Source: Solimonas flava DSM 18980 (lineage in GTDB: Bacteria > Pseudomonadota > Gammaproteobacteria > Nevskiales > Nevskiaceae). Taken from it: a stretch of 64,000 nt of DNA. The notes beneath the pieces are model-generated. The model ran no database searches. It saw nothing but the letters and a program-made list of their open reading frames with translations, and was not told where the DNA came from. The position numbers and the translations under genes were made by a program. Of the stretch, positions 28,464 to 38,300 are shown piece after piece. Numbering within the stretch: the first letter of the stretch is position 1; the number at the start of each line of letters is the position of its first letter. The stretch lies in NCBI RefSeq assembly GCF_000426685.1, contig NZ_AUFV01000009.1:186001-250000 (forward strand). The letters are read 5' to 3'.

Positions 28464-31313
28464 ATGACGGATTCTTTACACGCAGTGCGTGCCATGCGCC
28501 GCTCGGCGCTGGCGTGGCGGCTGGCCCTGGGAAGCCTCGTCGGCACCGGCCTCAGTGCCGTCGCGTTCGCGGCCGCCGCGCAGGGCACCGGGAGCGACGC
28601 CCCGGCTGCCGCGCCTGCCGACGAGATCGAGACGATCGTCGTCACCGGCTCGAACATCCGCCGCACGGACAAGGAAACCGCCTCGCCGGTGCAGATCCTG
28701 TCGCGCGAGGACATCGAGCGCACCGGCAAGCAGAACATCGCCGAAATTCTGCGCAGCGTGTCGGCCGACAACCAGGGCTCGCTGCCGACGTCTTTCTCGA
28801 ACGGCTTCGCCGCCGGTTCGGCCGGCGTGTCGCTGCGCGGTCTCGGTCTCAGCTCGACGCTGGTGCTGGTCAACGGCCGGCGCATGGCGCCATACGGCCT
28901 GGCTGACGACGGTCAGCGCAGCTTCGTCGATCTCAACTCGATCCCGCTCGAAGCGGTCGAACGGGTGGAAGTTCTCAAGGACGGCGCCTCGGCGATTTAC
29001 GGCTCTGATGCGGTCGGCGGCGTGGTCAACATCATCTTGCGCCGCAACTATCAGGGCGCCAGTTTCGGCGCCAACTTCGGCACGTCGTACATGGACGATG
29101 GCGACATCAAGCGCCTCAACGCCAGCTACGGCATCGGCGATATGGCAGCCGACGGCTACAACGTCTTCGTGACGGCGGAAGGCTCGACGCAGCAGGCCAT
29201 CAAGCAGAAGACGCGGCCCGGCTATCTCGGCACCAACGATCTGACTTCGTACGGCTGGTACGACAACCGGGTCGGCGCGGCGGCGGCGGGCCTCGGCATG
29301 TTCTACGACGAAGAGACGGACGAAGTGACCGGGCCGGCGTTCAATGCGCAGACGCCCTGGGGCTCGATCCGTCCGATCGGCGATACCAATCAGAGCCATC
29401 GCATCAACCTGACCGACTGCCCCGAGATTTCGGGCGTCACCGGCATGTGCGTGTTCGATCCGATCGGCTACTACGAGATCCAGCCGCAGCAGGATCGTTT
29501 CAACCTCTATACGCGAGGGGCTTTCCGTATCGCCGAGACGCTGCAGGCCTATGCGGAGGCCGGCTATTTCTATTCGAAGACGGAAGCGACCGGCACGCCG
29601 AGCGGCGTGCGTGACAGCGGCGTGTTCGATCCGAACAATCCGGGGACGCCGATGCGGCATCGGATCGTTCTTCCGGCAGGGCATCCGGACAACCCGGAGG
29701 ATGGCGATCGCCAGCTGTACTACATGACGCGAGAACTCGGCGGACGTGACGGTACGAGCGAAAGCGACGTGATCCGCGTGCTGGCGGGACTCAGCGGCGA
29801 CATCGCCATGTGGAACTGGGATTCCGGCGTCGGCTACATCGAGAACAAGCTGACCACCGAGTCGACGGGATATGTCCGGTTCTCGAAGCTTCAGGCGGCG
29901 CTGAACAACGGCACGTATCGCATCAACAACACTGCCGCCGTGCCGCAGTCGCTGCGCGACGAAATCTCGCCGAAGCTCGTTCGCGACGCCAAGACCTCGA
30001 TTACGTTCGCGGACGCAAAGATCTCGGGCAGCCTGTTCGATCTGCCGGGCGGTCCCTTCGGGGTGGCGTTCGGTACCGAGTGGCGCAAGGAAAAGACCGA
30101 TACGCCGCCGAATCCCTACACGGATATTGCCGACGTGATCGGTCTGGGCTACTCGGCGTTCAAGGCCGACCGCGATGTCTACGCCGGCTACGCCGAGATC
30201 AACGCGCCCGTGCTGAAGGTGCTCGAGCTGAACGCCGCCGTGCGTTACGACCACTACAGCGATGTCGGCAGTTCGACGACGCCGAAGTTCGGCGTGAAGT
30301 TCAAGCCCATCGACCAGCTGGCGCTGCGCGGCTCCTATGCCGAGGCGTTCCGCGCGCCCGGTCCGGCCGAGAGCGGCGACAGCGCGACATTCGGATACAC
30401 GGGCATCGGCATCCTCACGATCGGCAATCCGGACATCAAGCCGGAGAAGGCCAAGAGCTATACCCTGGGCCTGGTGGTCGAGCCGTTCTCGGGGCTGAGC
30501 GCCTCGCTCGATTACTACAAGATCAAGCGGCGCGACGAGATCATCGCGGCCGATCAGGCGCTGGTGCTCGACGGGATCGAGCCGAACGGCGAGCCCGACA
30601 GCGCCGTCCCCGGTGCCCTGCCGAACTCGATGGTTTACTACAACGAGCTGGGGCGCATCGGTTCGATCTCGGCGCCCTATATCAACGCCAACTCGACGAC
30701 GACCGATGGTCTCGATCTCGACCTCCGGCACCGCATGAAGCTGGACGGCATCGGTACGATCACGGCTTCGCTGACCTGGACGCACGTCCTCAACTTCGAG
30801 CGCAAGGTCGGTGATGAGACGCGCGAGTATGCCGGTACGCACGGGCCGTACGTGCTCAGCGCCGCCGCCGGTACGCCGCAGGACCGTGCCACGTTCGAGC
30901 TCGGGCTCGACCGCAGTTGGTGGTCGACCTCGCTGCTGGTCAGCTACGTCGGCGCGATGGACATGATCGACCACAAGGGCGAGGAGCTGTACGACATCGG
31001 CGACGGCACGGTGACGACGTCCACCGGCGAGGGCGCGTACGTCGCCGATCCGAACGGTCCGGTATGCGGCGTCTACAATCCGGACGGCACGCCGCGTTCG
31101 GGGTGCTCGCTGTCGTCGTTCACGACGGTGGACTGGTTCGCCAAGGTCGAGGTCGGCAGCAACTGGATCCTGAGCGGCTCGGTCCAGAACCTGTTCAACC
31201 GCATGGCGCCGTTCGATCCGTATACCTACGGCGGCCTCAACTACAACCCGGCGTTCCACCAGTCGGGCGCGGTCGGGCGTTTCTTCACGTTCGGCGTGAA
31301 GTACAACTTCTGA
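28464..31313 (+). CDS. TonB-dependent outer-membrane receptor
   Basis: A 949-residue outer-membrane transporter. The start at 28464 follows GGGAG at 7 bases and gives a signal peptide ending near FAAAAQG. The TonB box region is EIETIVVTGSNIRR, followed by the plug domain (ASPVQILSREDIERTGKQ, RGLGLSSTLVLVNGRRMA, VEVLKDGASAIYGSDAVGG). The long beta-barrel has the usual closing aromatic residue (FFTFGVKYNF). This subtype, with VLVNGRR and an extended barrel, is abundant in Xanthomonadales, Nevskiales and Caulobacter-like bacteria and often imports peptides, glycans or other non-siderophore ligands. No substrate-specific gene is adjacent. A strong terminator follows 22 bases after the stop. Confidence 0.95.
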   Translation: MTDSLHAVRAMRRSALAWRLALGSLVGTGLSAVAFAAAAQGTGSDAPAAAPADEIETIVVTGSNIRRTDKETASPVQILSREDIERTGKQNIAEILRSVSADNQGSLPTSFSNGFAAGSAGVSLRGLGLSSTLVLVNGRRMAPYGLADDGQRSFVDLNSIPLEAVERVEVLKDGASAIYGSDAVGGVVNIILRRNYQGASFGANFGTSYMDDGDIKRLNASYGIGDMAADGYNVFVTAEGSTQQAIKQKTRPGYLGTNDLTSYGWYDNRVGAAAAGLGMFYDEETDEVTGPAFNAQTPWGSIRPIGDTNQSHRINLTDCPEISGVTGMCVFDPIGYYEIQPQQDRFNLYTRGAFRIAETLQAYAEAGYFYSKTEATGTPSGVRDSGVFDPNNPGTPMRHRIVLPAGHPDNPEDGDRQLYYMTRELGGRDGTSESDVIRVLAGLSGDIAMWNWDSGVGYIENKLTTESTGYVRFSKLQAALNNGTYRINNTAAVPQSLRDEISPKLVRDAKTSITFADAKISGSLFDLPGGPFGVAFGTEWRKEKTDTPPNPYTDIADVIGLGYSAFKADRDVYAGYAEINAPVLKVLELNAAVRYDHYSDVGSSTTPKFGVKFKPIDQLALRGSYAEAFRAPGPAESGDSATFGYTGIGILTIGNPDIKPEKAKSYTLGLVVEPFSGLSASLDYYKIKRRDEIIAADQALVLDGIEPNGEPDSAVPGALPNSMVYYNELGRIGSISAPYINANSTTTDGLDLDLRHRMKLDGIGTITASLTWTHVLNFERKVGDETREYAGTHGPYVLSAAAGTPQDRATFELGLDRSWWSTSLLVSYVGAMDMIDHKGEELYDIGDGTVTTSTGEGAYVADPNGPVCGVYNPDGTPRSGCSLSSFTTVDWFAKVEVGSNWILSGSVQNLFNRMAPFDPYTYGGLNYNPAFHQSGAVGRFFTFGVKYNF

Positions 31314-31334
31314 GGCAGCGCGCAGGAAGTGAAG

Positions 31335-31365
31335 ATCCCGGCTGGATGTCAGCCGGGATTTTTTT
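31335..31365 (+). terminator. Rho-independent terminator after TonB receptor
   Basis: ATCCCGGCTG and CAGCCGGGAT pair perfectly around GATGT, followed by a run of seven T (31359-31365). Confidence 0.92.
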
Positions 31366-31383
31366 GCCTGCCGGTTTGCCCGT

Positions 31384-32181
31384 ATGCTGGGCCGCTTTCA
31401 GCATGCCGGGGCGGAAGTGAGCGAACGCAAATCACAGGCGCGGGGCGAGCGCCCCGACTACGGTGTCGACGCGCCGGACGTGGTGCGGCGCTTTCTCATG
31501 GTCGGCTCGGTCGCCATCGTGCTGCAGTTCGCCGCGCCCTCGCTGCTGGCGCTGGTGCCGGTGTCGTACGCGCAGATCCTGCAGGGAACCGCGCGATCGC
31601 TCGGCTGGATGGGCTATGGCTTCGTCGCCACGGCCTGCCTGATGCTCTGGGGCAGCCGCGTCGGCAAGCTGCGCCTGCGCGATCGGGTGCTCGATGCGCT
31701 GCCCTGGCGCGGTGATGAGCGCGTGCTCGATGTCGGCTGCGGGCGCGGCCTGATGACGGCGGGTGCGGCGCAGCGCGTGCCGAACGGACAGGTCGTCGGC
31801 ATCGACGTCTGGCGCCGCGAGGATCAGGCACGCAACGGCCCGGACGCGGCGCGCCGCAATCTGCGCATCGAAGGCGTCGCGGCGCGCGCCGAGGTGCGCA
31901 CCGCCGACATGCGCCGGCTGCCGTTCGATGCCGCCAGCTTCGACGCCGTCGTGTCGAGCTGGGCGCTGCACCATCTGGCCGGCTCCGACGAGCGGCTGCA
32001 GGCGCTGCACGAGATCGACCGCGTGCTAAAGCCCGGCGGCCGCGTCGCGCTGATCGACATCCGCCACGGCCGTGCATATGCCGCCTGGCTGCGCGAGCGC
32101 GGCTATGCGCAGGTGCGTGTCAGCGGCCCGAACTTCCTCTTTCTGGTGCCGACGCTGACGGTGACGGCGCAGAAGCGCTGA
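31384..32181 (+). CDS. Class I SAM methyltransferase with N-terminal membrane helices
   Basis: A 265-residue protein. Two hydrophobic segments (FLMVGSVAIVLQFAAPSLLA, and GWMGYGFVATACLMLWG) anchor it to the membrane. A methyltransferase domain follows with motif I VLDVGCGRGLMTAGAA, GIDVW, the post-motif ADMRRLPFDAASFDAVVSSW and LKPGGRVALIDIRHG. The layout resembles membrane-bound UbiE-like methyltransferases, and a lipid or quinone-like substrate is possible. The ATG at 31384 lies directly after the receptor terminator; a GTG at 31417 is an alternative start. It converges with cti, 7 bases away. Confidence 0.85.
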   Translation: MLGRFQHAGAEVSERKSQARGERPDYGVDAPDVVRRFLMVGSVAIVLQFAAPSLLALVPVSYAQILQGTARSLGWMGYGFVATACLMLWGSRVGKLRLRDRVLDALPWRGDERVLDVGCGRGLMTAGAAQRVPNGQVVGIDVWRREDQARNGPDAARRNLRIEGVAARAEVRTADMRRLPFDAASFDAVVSSWALHHLAGSDERLQALHEIDRVLKPGGRVALIDIRHGRAYAAWLRERGYAQVRVSGPNFLFLVPTLTVTAQKR

Positions 32182-32188
32182 GCGCGTC

Positions 32189-34567
32189 TCAGCGGTTTTC
32201 GTAGCGGTTGATGTCGAGCACGCCGGCTTCGAGCGGCTCTCTTTCACGCTGCCAGGCCGCGAAGTCGTTGAACAGCGTCCAGAGCTGCGGGTGGGTGCGG
32301 CGGATGCCCCAGCGGGTGACGATGGTTTCGAAGTCTGCCGGCTGCCGGGCGGTGCGCAGCGCGGCGACGAAGGCGTCGATGTCGTCGAGCGGCACGTTGA
32401 ACGCGAAGTTCGGGTAGTCGCCGAACACGCCGGGCGCGATCGTCAGCCGGTCCAGTTCCGGCTGCATGCGACCTTCCTCGTTGAACAGGAACGCGACGTT
32501 GCGGTGCGCGCGATCGCGGGTCAGCGAGTAGACGAGCCGGCCGCCGTCGTACGGTACGCGCAGCAGCGTCAGCTCCGGCAGCAGGGCGATCGCCGGCAGT
32601 TCCCTGGCGCGCTGGCCGGCGAGGCTGCGCAGGGCGCGTTCGGCGCGTGCGGCCGCGCTTGTCGTTTCCATCGGCGGGCAGTCGCCGGACGCGCAGCGGT
32701 TCAGGGTGTCGGCCGGGCCGGCGACCGCCTGCGTGCGGGCCTGTAGCTGCGCGATGAACTGTGGCATCGCCGGGCCTTTCTGGTAGGGCAGGCGGGTCGG
32801 CGTCTTGTCGTCGATGTCGGTGTACGCGATCGCCATCTTCAGTTGCCCGCCACGCTGGTACCACTGTTTCAGCAGCGGCTGGCGCGCCGGCGGCGGCAGG
32901 AAGCGCAGGAAGTTGACCTCGGCGCCGTTGCGGATCAGGTCGAAGTACAGGCGCGTCTGCAACTGGTGCGAGACGTTGCCGAACACGTCGAAGTTGACGA
33001 CCAGTTCGTAGTAGGTGCGTTCGAACAGCGGGTAGTCCATCACCCACAGCGTCTCCGGTTCCGCCCCGTACAGGCCGCGGTGCACGAAGGCATTGTCGTG
33101 ATGGCGGAAGATCGTCAGCAGCGCATCGCGGTTGTGGCCGTCGCCGTCCCAGATCTCGTCGAGCGTCGCGCCGTCCGGCGCGCTGGCGCGGTATTCGGCG
33201 CGCCGCAGCTGCTCGTAGTCGTTGCGCTGGTGCCGGTAGGCGATCCAGTCCGGACCGGCGCTCAGCAGCGTCGCGTCCTGGCCCGGCAGGCCGAGCAGCG
33301 GCGTGGCTTTGGCGCGGTAGTCGGCGTCGTTGACGTAGTGCTCGGTCGCCGGGTTCTCGAACACTGCCCAGAAGCGGTCGCGGATCACGTCGGTCGCGGT
33401 CTGGCCGGCGCAGACCGGGCCGCGGATGAAGTTGCGCGTGAAGTACAGCGCGTCGTCGAGCAGGAACTGGTAGCGGGCCTTCGCCGGCAGCGCGCGGAAG
33501 GTTTCGAACGGATTCGCGCGCTCGGTCTCGCCGTAGCCCGGCAGCGTCTCGATCGACCACGGTTCGGAGAAGAACCGATCCTCGAAGTGCTCGCGCTTGG
33601 CGTCGTCGAGTGCATAGATGATGCGGTTCTTCTCGACGACGGTTTCGTCGAGCAGGGCGAAGCGGTAATAGAAGACCTCGCCCGGATCGTCGTTCGGCCG
33701 CACCGTGGCGATCGTTTCGAGCGGCTGGCCGGCCGGCGTGCGCGAGCGCAGCAGACGGAAGAAATGCGGCTGCGCCTCGTCGCGGAAATACAGGTGCGCC
33801 GCGAACAGATGCTCGTACAGGTAGCGCGCGACCAGGCGTTCGCGCAGGCCCGGGCGGTTCAGATAGCGTTCCCAGCGTGCGATCGCGGCCAGCTCGCTGT
33901 CGTGGGCGCGATTCGGGCTGGCGTCGACGACGGCACCTTCGGCGAGCCAGGTCGTCAGCGTCGCGTATTCGGCATCATCGAGTCCGGTGACGGCCAGCGG
34001 CATGCCCTCGCGCGGATGCTTGCCAGCATACGCCTCGAACTCATCCGGCAGCGGACAGCTGTTCTGGCGCGTGAAGCCGAGCGCGATGTCGGCGGGCAGA
34101 CGTTCGTTGGCGGGCCAGGGCTGGCGGTGTCCCAGATCGAGCATTTTCGCGAGCAGCGATGCCGACTGCTGGCCGGCCACATCGGCCTGCGGGCGGACGC
34201 CGAAGAATCCATTCGCGCGCCACTGGCTTTCGCTTTCGGCATCGACGCCGAGCCGCGTCGGCGGGATCGCCGCCAGACGCGCGCCGTCATAGATCTGCGC
34301 CTTCGACGCGCCGCGCAGCAGGCCGTCGCCGCTGGTCAGCTTGAGCTGGCATGGCGCGTCATAGCAGCCGTGGCAGGCCGCGCACTTGCGGTCGAAGATC
34401 GGCTGAATGTCGGCGTGATACGAGTACGTCTGCGCGACCGCTGCGGCCGGCGCGGCGGGCGGCGCCTCGGGCTGGGCGATGCTGCGGGTGCAGGACAGCG
34501 TCGCGAAGGCCAGCAGCAGGATGGCCGGCGGGACGAGCGAGCGGCGCAGGCGGCGAGAGTCGGTCAT
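32189..34567 (-). CDS. cti: Fatty acid cis/trans isomerase
   Basis: A 792-residue periplasmic heme enzyme that converts cis-unsaturated acyl chains of membrane phospholipids to trans, which stiffens the membrane under solvent or heat stress. The cytochrome-c-type heme motif is CAACH at residues 62-66 (KCAACHGCYDAPC) after an N-terminal export signal. The signal ends with LSC (Cys26), so lipidation is possible. Further Cti-like segments are GLDDAEYATLTTWLAEGA, FYRFALLDETVV and WVMDYPLFERTYYELVVNFD (family core, membrane-facing role inferred). Length fits the family. The gene is single and divergent from the YchJ gene. Confidence 0.93.
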   Translation of the reverse strand: MTDSRRLRRSLVPPAILLLAFATLSCTRSIAQPEAPPAAPAAAVAQTYSYHADIQPIFDRKCAACHGCYDAPCQLKLTSGDGLLRGASKAQIYDGARLAAIPPTRLGVDAESESQWRANGFFGVRPQADVAGQQSASLLAKMLDLGHRQPWPANERLPADIALGFTRQNSCPLPDEFEAYAGKHPREGMPLAVTGLDDAEYATLTTWLAEGAVVDASPNRAHDSELAAIARWERYLNRPGLRERLVARYLYEHLFAAHLYFRDEAQPHFFRLLRSRTPAGQPLETIATVRPNDDPGEVFYYRFALLDETVVEKNRIIYALDDAKREHFEDRFFSEPWSIETLPGYGETERANPFETFRALPAKARYQFLLDDALYFTRNFIRGPVCAGQTATDVIRDRFWAVFENPATEHYVNDADYRAKATPLLGLPGQDATLLSAGPDWIAYRHQRNDYEQLRRAEYRASAPDGATLDEIWDGDGHNRDALLTIFRHHDNAFVHRGLYGAEPETLWVMDYPLFERTYYELVVNFDVFGNVSHQLQTRLYFDLIRNGAEVNFLRFLPPPARQPLLKQWYQRGGQLKMAIAYTDIDDKTPTRLPYQKGPAMPQFIAQLQARTQAVAGPADTLNRCASGDCPPMETTSAAARAERALRSLAGQRARELPAIALLPELTLLRVPYDGGRLVYSLTRDRAHRNVAFLFNEEGRMQPELDRLTIAPGVFGDYPNFAFNVPLDDIDAFVAALRTARQPADFETIVTRWGIRRTHPQLWTLFNDFAAWQREREPLEAGVLDINRYENR

Positions 34568-34726
34568 GAGGCTTCCGGGATCGAATGGCGCGCATCGTAA
34601 CGGCTGCCCGGTGGCGGGAACATCGCTTGCCGGGCATGTGGGGCTGTCCTAGGCTGGCGCGCCGGTCGGCCAGACCGGCTTCTTTCCGATCACGGGCGCA
34701 GGCGACGGCGCCGCGCAAAAAACACG

Positions 34727-35134
34727 ATGGCGAAATCGAGTCGGTCCGTTGCGGACGACGCCTGCCCCTGCGGCTCCGGGCTGCCGTACGCGCGCTGCTG
34801 CGCGCCGCTGCATGCCGGCCTGGCGGCCGCCAGTGCCGAGGCCCTGATGCGTTCGCGCTACAGCGCGTACGCGCTCGGGCGTGTCGACTATCTGCTCGCG
34901 AGCTGGGATCCGGCGACGCGGCCGGCGGCGGCCGAGCTGGTACTCGATTCGGCGACGCGCTGGCTCGGTCTGAAGATCCTGCGCCATGAGCCTGCGGGCG
35001 ACGAGGCGCGCGTCGAATTCGTGGCGCGCAGCCGCACGGGCGGGGCCAGCGCGCAGCGCCTGCACGAGATCAGCCGTTTCGTGCGGCGCGACGGCCGCTG
35101 GTTCTACGTCGACGGCACGTTTCCGGACGCCTGA
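34727..35134 (+). CDS. YchJ-family protein with SEC-C zinc motif
   Basis: A 135-residue YchJ (UPF0225) protein. The N-terminal SEC-C motif DACPCGSGLPYARCC supplies zinc ligands, then comes the conserved AEALMRSRYSAYALGRVDYL, and the C-terminal NTF2-like domain ends with DGRWFYVDG. The function of the family is not established. The start at 34727 fits the family's usual N-terminus. A bidirectional terminator follows. Confidence 0.92.
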   Translation: MAKSSRSVADDACPCGSGLPYARCCAPLHAGLAAASAEALMRSRYSAYALGRVDYLLASWDPATRPAAAELVLDSATRWLGLKILRHEPAGDEARVEFVARSRTGGASAQRLHEISRFVRRDGRWFYVDGTFPDA

Positions 35135-35167
35135 GCCGGCGCGCGTTTCGCGGTGCCGGTGCAACGC

Positions 35168-35195
35168 AAAGGGCCGCGGCTTGCCGCGGCCCTTT
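35168..35195. terminator. Bidirectional terminator between convergent genes
   Basis: AAAGGGCCGCGG and CCGCGGCCCTTT pair perfectly around CTTG, giving a short T end on either strand. Confidence 0.8.
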
Positions 35196-35215
35196 CGTGT
35201 GCAGCGTCGGCCGGA

Positions 35216-36310
35216 TCAGCCGCCGAGATAGCGCAGCAGATCGTAACCCTGCAGCGTGGTGTCGAAGCCGCTGGCCTTGGCGCCGAACAGGCTGATCGGC
35301 AGCTGGTCGAGCGGCCCCTGGTAGCCCGGCCAGTTGTGGCCGCCACCGTCGACGGTCAGCAGCGCGCTGCCCTTGCCGGAGCTGCAGTCGGTGACCCACT
35401 GCAGTTCGTAGCCGGTCGGCAGTTCGCCGTCGACGGTCGGCAGCGACGCGGTCTTGATCGCCGTGCTGTCGCAGCCGTTCTGCGCCTGCAGCGCCGCGAA
35501 GGTGTCCGGCACCGAGGCGTAGAGCAGATTGCCGTCGTAAGGGCCGATCAGGTCGGAGGTCCCGTGCACCTGGACGGTCGCGACGCCCTTGGCCATCGCG
35601 CAGCTGCTGAGGTCGTCCGGCGGAATCTCGCCGGCGACGACGATGGCGCCGGAGATGTTCTCGGCACGATCGCAGGCGTACTCGAAGCTCAGCACCGCGC
35701 CGCCGGAGACGCCGGCGATCAGCACCGGCGTCGAAGCCTTGGCCAGCGGCTTGGTCTGCGCGATCAGCGCGTCGATCAGCGCGACGCGATCGGCGCGGCT
35801 GGCCGCCGGCGGAATGCCGGCCGAGCGGCCCCAGGTGCGGTTCAGCACTGAGCCCGGTGCCGTCGGCAGTACGACGGTGACGTTGCGGCTCTTGGCGAGC
35901 TCGGCCATGCGCATGCGGTTCGCCATGGTCTCGCCGTTGGCGAGCGCCCAGTGCAGGGCGATGTACAGGGCGTTGCTGCCGCTGCCGTTGGCGGGCTTGA
36001 GCACGACGTAGTCGGAGCTGAGGCCGTTGGCCTCGACCGTGCCGCTGGTGACCGTGACGCCGTCGCAGGCGGTGACTTCGCTGTCATTGAAGACCGGCGA
36101 ACCGGAGCCGGTGTCCGGACAGTAGGCGCCGTAGGTCGGTTGGCAGTTATCGCCGGCCGCGGCCTTGTCCGGATTGAACTGCTCGGTGCACGAGAGCTTG
36201 GTGTCGACGACGCTGCCGCCGCTGGAACCGTCGCTGCCGCCGCAGGCCGAGGCCCCGAGAACCACCAGGAGCGCGGCGCCGAGCGCGCGCAGCATTTTTG
36301 CAGAAGACAT
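35216..36310 (-). CDS. PHB-depolymerase/LpqC-like esterase, predicted lipoprotein
   Basis: A 364-residue secreted alpha/beta hydrolase. The start at 36310 has AAGGGGA at a good distance and gives a lipoprotein signal (LLVVLGASACGGS, lipobox Cys) followed by a serine/glycine linker. The catalytic Ser is in IAGVSGGAVLSF (G-x-S-x-G), the acid is probably in HGTSDLIGPYDG, and the His is in DGGGHNWPG. These match the polyhydroxybutyrate-depolymerase/LpqC family, which also includes feruloyl and acetyl esterases. The N-terminal region has paired cysteines (CTEQF, NCQPTYGAYCPD) likely to form disulfides. The gene is divergent from the MscS channel gene. The polymer or ester substrate is unknown. Confidence 0.85.
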   Translation of the reverse strand: MSSAKMLRALGAALLVVLGASACGGSDGSSGGSVVDTKLSCTEQFNPDKAAAGDNCQPTYGAYCPDTGSGSPVFNDSEVTACDGVTVTSGTVEANGLSSDYVVLKPANGSGSNALYIALHWALANGETMANRMRMAELAKSRNVTVVLPTAPGSVLNRTWGRSAGIPPAASRADRVALIDALIAQTKPLAKASTPVLIAGVSGGAVLSFEYACDRAENISGAIVVAGEIPPDDLSSCAMAKGVATVQVHGTSDLIGPYDGNLLYASVPDTFAALQAQNGCDSTAIKTASLPTVDGELPTGYELQWVTDCSSGKGSALLTVDGGGHNWPGYQGPLDQLPISLFGAKASGFDTTLQGYDLLRYLGG

Positions 36311-36499
36311 CCAAATCCCCTTACACATCACCGACCCATCAATCCGCTGCCGCAATACCGGCATCCGGCCGAAAAACTTGAACTTTTGCGGAAGCGTAGC
36401 GGCTTCGCGCTTGCAGGTGCTGTCGGAAAATGTCGACACACGCGCCCATATCATTACTATTGGACGTCCCGTTGCCGCCAACAGGACGATTTCTCCCCC

Positions 36500-37597
36500 A
36501 TGCTTCAATACACTTTCTTCGGTAATCCGCTCGCCAAGTGGCTGCTGGCCTTCGGGGTCGCCGCGTTCACGGTACTCGTCGTCTGGGCGGTGCGGCAGCT
36601 GATCGTCCGGCGTCTGTCCCGCTTCGCCGCGCTGACCTCGACCCGCGTCGACGATTCGCTGATCGCTATCACGCGCCGGACCCGGCTGTGGCTGGTCTGG
36701 CTGCCGGCCCTGTGGGTCGCTTCGCACTCGCTGCTGCTGCCGGAGCGCACCGACGCCGTGCTGCGCGGCGCGGCGATTCTGGCGATGATCTGGCAATTCG
36801 GCCTGTGGATCGGCGCCGGCATCGACTTCTGGGTCGCGCGTTCGCGCGAGCGTGCGATGGAGGAGGGCTCGGGCGCGGCGACCAGCCTGTCGGCACTGAC
36901 CTTCGTCGCCAAGACGGTGCTGTGGTCGATCCTGCTGCTGGTCGCGCTCGACAACCTCGGCATCGACGTCACGGCGATGATCGCCGGCCTGGGCGTCGGC
37001 GGCGTCGCCGTCGCGCTGGCCGTGCAGAACATCCTCGGCGACCTGTTCGCGTCACTGTCGATCGTGATCGACAAGCCGTTCGTGATCGGCGACTTCATCA
37101 TCGTCGACGAGTACATGGGCACGGTCGAGCACGTCGGCCTGAAGACCACCCGCATCCGCAGCCTCGGCGGCGAGCAGCTGGTGTTTTCGAACAGCGACCT
37201 GCTGAAGGCGCGGCTGCGCAACTACAAGCGCATGCGCGAGCGCCGCATCGTGTTCAAGTTCGGCATTCTCTACGAGACGCCGGTCGACCAGCTGGAAGGC
37301 GTCGCCGACCAGGTTCGCGAGATCGTTAGCGCCCAGCCGCTGGTGCGCTTCGACCGTGCGCACTTTGCGAGCTTCGGCGACTCGTCCTACGACTTCGAAG
37401 TCGTCTACTGGATGCTGGACCCGGATTACAACAAGTACATGGATACCCAGCAGGCGATCAACCTGGCGATGGTGCGCGCGTTCGAACGGGCCGGCATCGG
37501 TTTCGCGTATCCGACGCGGACCTTGCATCTGGCCGGGCCGGTGCAGATCCGCGGCGCCGGTGAGGGCACGACGGACTTCGGGGCGCAACGCATATGA
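36500..37597 (+). CDS. MscS-family mechanosensitive channel
   Basis: A 365-residue inner-membrane channel that releases solutes on hypo-osmotic shock. Four hydrophobic segments precede the pore-lining helix ALDNLGIDVTAMIAGLGVGG and AVALAVQNILGDLFASL, the conserved glycine/alanine packing region. The beta domain follows (KPFVIGDFIIVDEYMGTVEH, GLKTTRIRSL, VFSNSDLL) and then the C-terminal alpha/beta domain. It is longer at the N-terminus than E. coli MscS by about one helix pair. Its stop overlaps the next gene's start by 4 bases. Confidence 0.93.
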   Translation: MLQYTFFGNPLAKWLLAFGVAAFTVLVVWAVRQLIVRRLSRFAALTSTRVDDSLIAITRRTRLWLVWLPALWVASHSLLLPERTDAVLRGAAILAMIWQFGLWIGAGIDFWVARSRERAMEEGSGAATSLSALTFVAKTVLWSILLLVALDNLGIDVTAMIAGLGVGGVAVALAVQNILGDLFASLSIVIDKPFVIGDFIIVDEYMGTVEHVGLKTTRIRSLGGEQLVFSNSDLLKARLRNYKRMRERRIVFKFGILYETPVDQLEGVADQVREIVSAQPLVRFDRAHFASFGDSSYDFEVVYWMLDPDYNKYMDTQQAINLAMVRAFERAGIGFAYPTRTLHLAGPVQIRGAGEGTTDFGAQRI

Positions 37598-38244
37598 GCC
37601 TGCGCTGCGAAATCATTCCGGTCACGCCGTTCCAGCAGAACTGCTCGCTGGTCTGGGACGACGCGACGATGCGCGGCGCCGTCGTCGACGCCGGCGGCGA
37701 GATCGAGCGCCTGCTCGAACGCGCGCGCCATCACGGCGTGACGATCGACAAGCTGCTCGTCACGCATGGCCATCTCGATCACGCCAGCGGCGTCGCCGAT
37801 CTCGCCGAACGTCTCGGCGTGCCGATCGAAGGACCGCACCCCGACGATCAGTTCTGGATCGACGCGCTGCCGGAAGCGGCGGCGCGCTACGGATTTCCGC
37901 CGGCGCGCCCATTCACGCCGGACCGCTGGTTGGTGCAGGGCGACACTGTCGAGCTCGGCAGTCTGCGCCTCGACGTGCTGCACTGTCCCGGCCATACGCC
38001 GGGCCACGTCGTCTTCCACCACGCGCCCTCGCAGCTCGCCTTCGTCGGCGACGTGCTGTTCGCCGGCAGCATCGGCCGCAGCGACTTCCCGCGCGGCAAT
38101 CACGAGGATCTGGTGCGCTCGATTCGCGAGCGCCTGTTTCCGCTCGGCGACGAGATCCGCTTCGTGCCGGGGCATGGTCCGCTGTCGACCTTCGGCGAAG
38201 AGCGCCGCAACAATCCGTTCGTCGCCGACCGTCGCTTCGGCTGA
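37594..38244 (+). CDS. Metallo-beta-lactamase-fold hydrolase, YcbL/glyoxalase II-like
   Basis: A 216-residue hydrolase with the full metal site: THGHLDHASG (HxHxDH), CPGHTPGH, VGDVLFAGSIGRSDFP and the final His in VPGHGPLSTFG. GSIGRSD(F/L)P is the signature of YcbL-type glyoxalase II relatives, which hydrolyse S-lactoylglutathione or other thioesters. The ATG overlaps the MscS stop (ATGA), so the two are translationally coupled. There is no signal peptide. Confidence 0.92.
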   Translation: MSLRCEIIPVTPFQQNCSLVWDDATMRGAVVDAGGEIERLLERARHHGVTIDKLLVTHGHLDHASGVADLAERLGVPIEGPHPDDQFWIDALPEAAARYGFPPARPFTPDRWLVQGDTVELGSLRLDVLHCPGHTPGHVVFHHAPSQLAFVGDVLFAGSIGRSDFPRGNHEDLVRSIRERLFPLGDEIRFVPGHGPLSTFGEERRNNPFVADRRFG

Positions 38245-38300
38245 AGCGGCGCCGCGGCATGTCACAGTGCGGCGGCCTGCCTCGTCTTCAGGCGGGACGA

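Noticed and set aside
28476-31259. A 927-codon minus-strand open frame opposite the TonB receptor
   Set aside because: Repetitive Arg/Val/His/Asp-rich translation with no recognisable motif; the plus strand carries a complete receptor.
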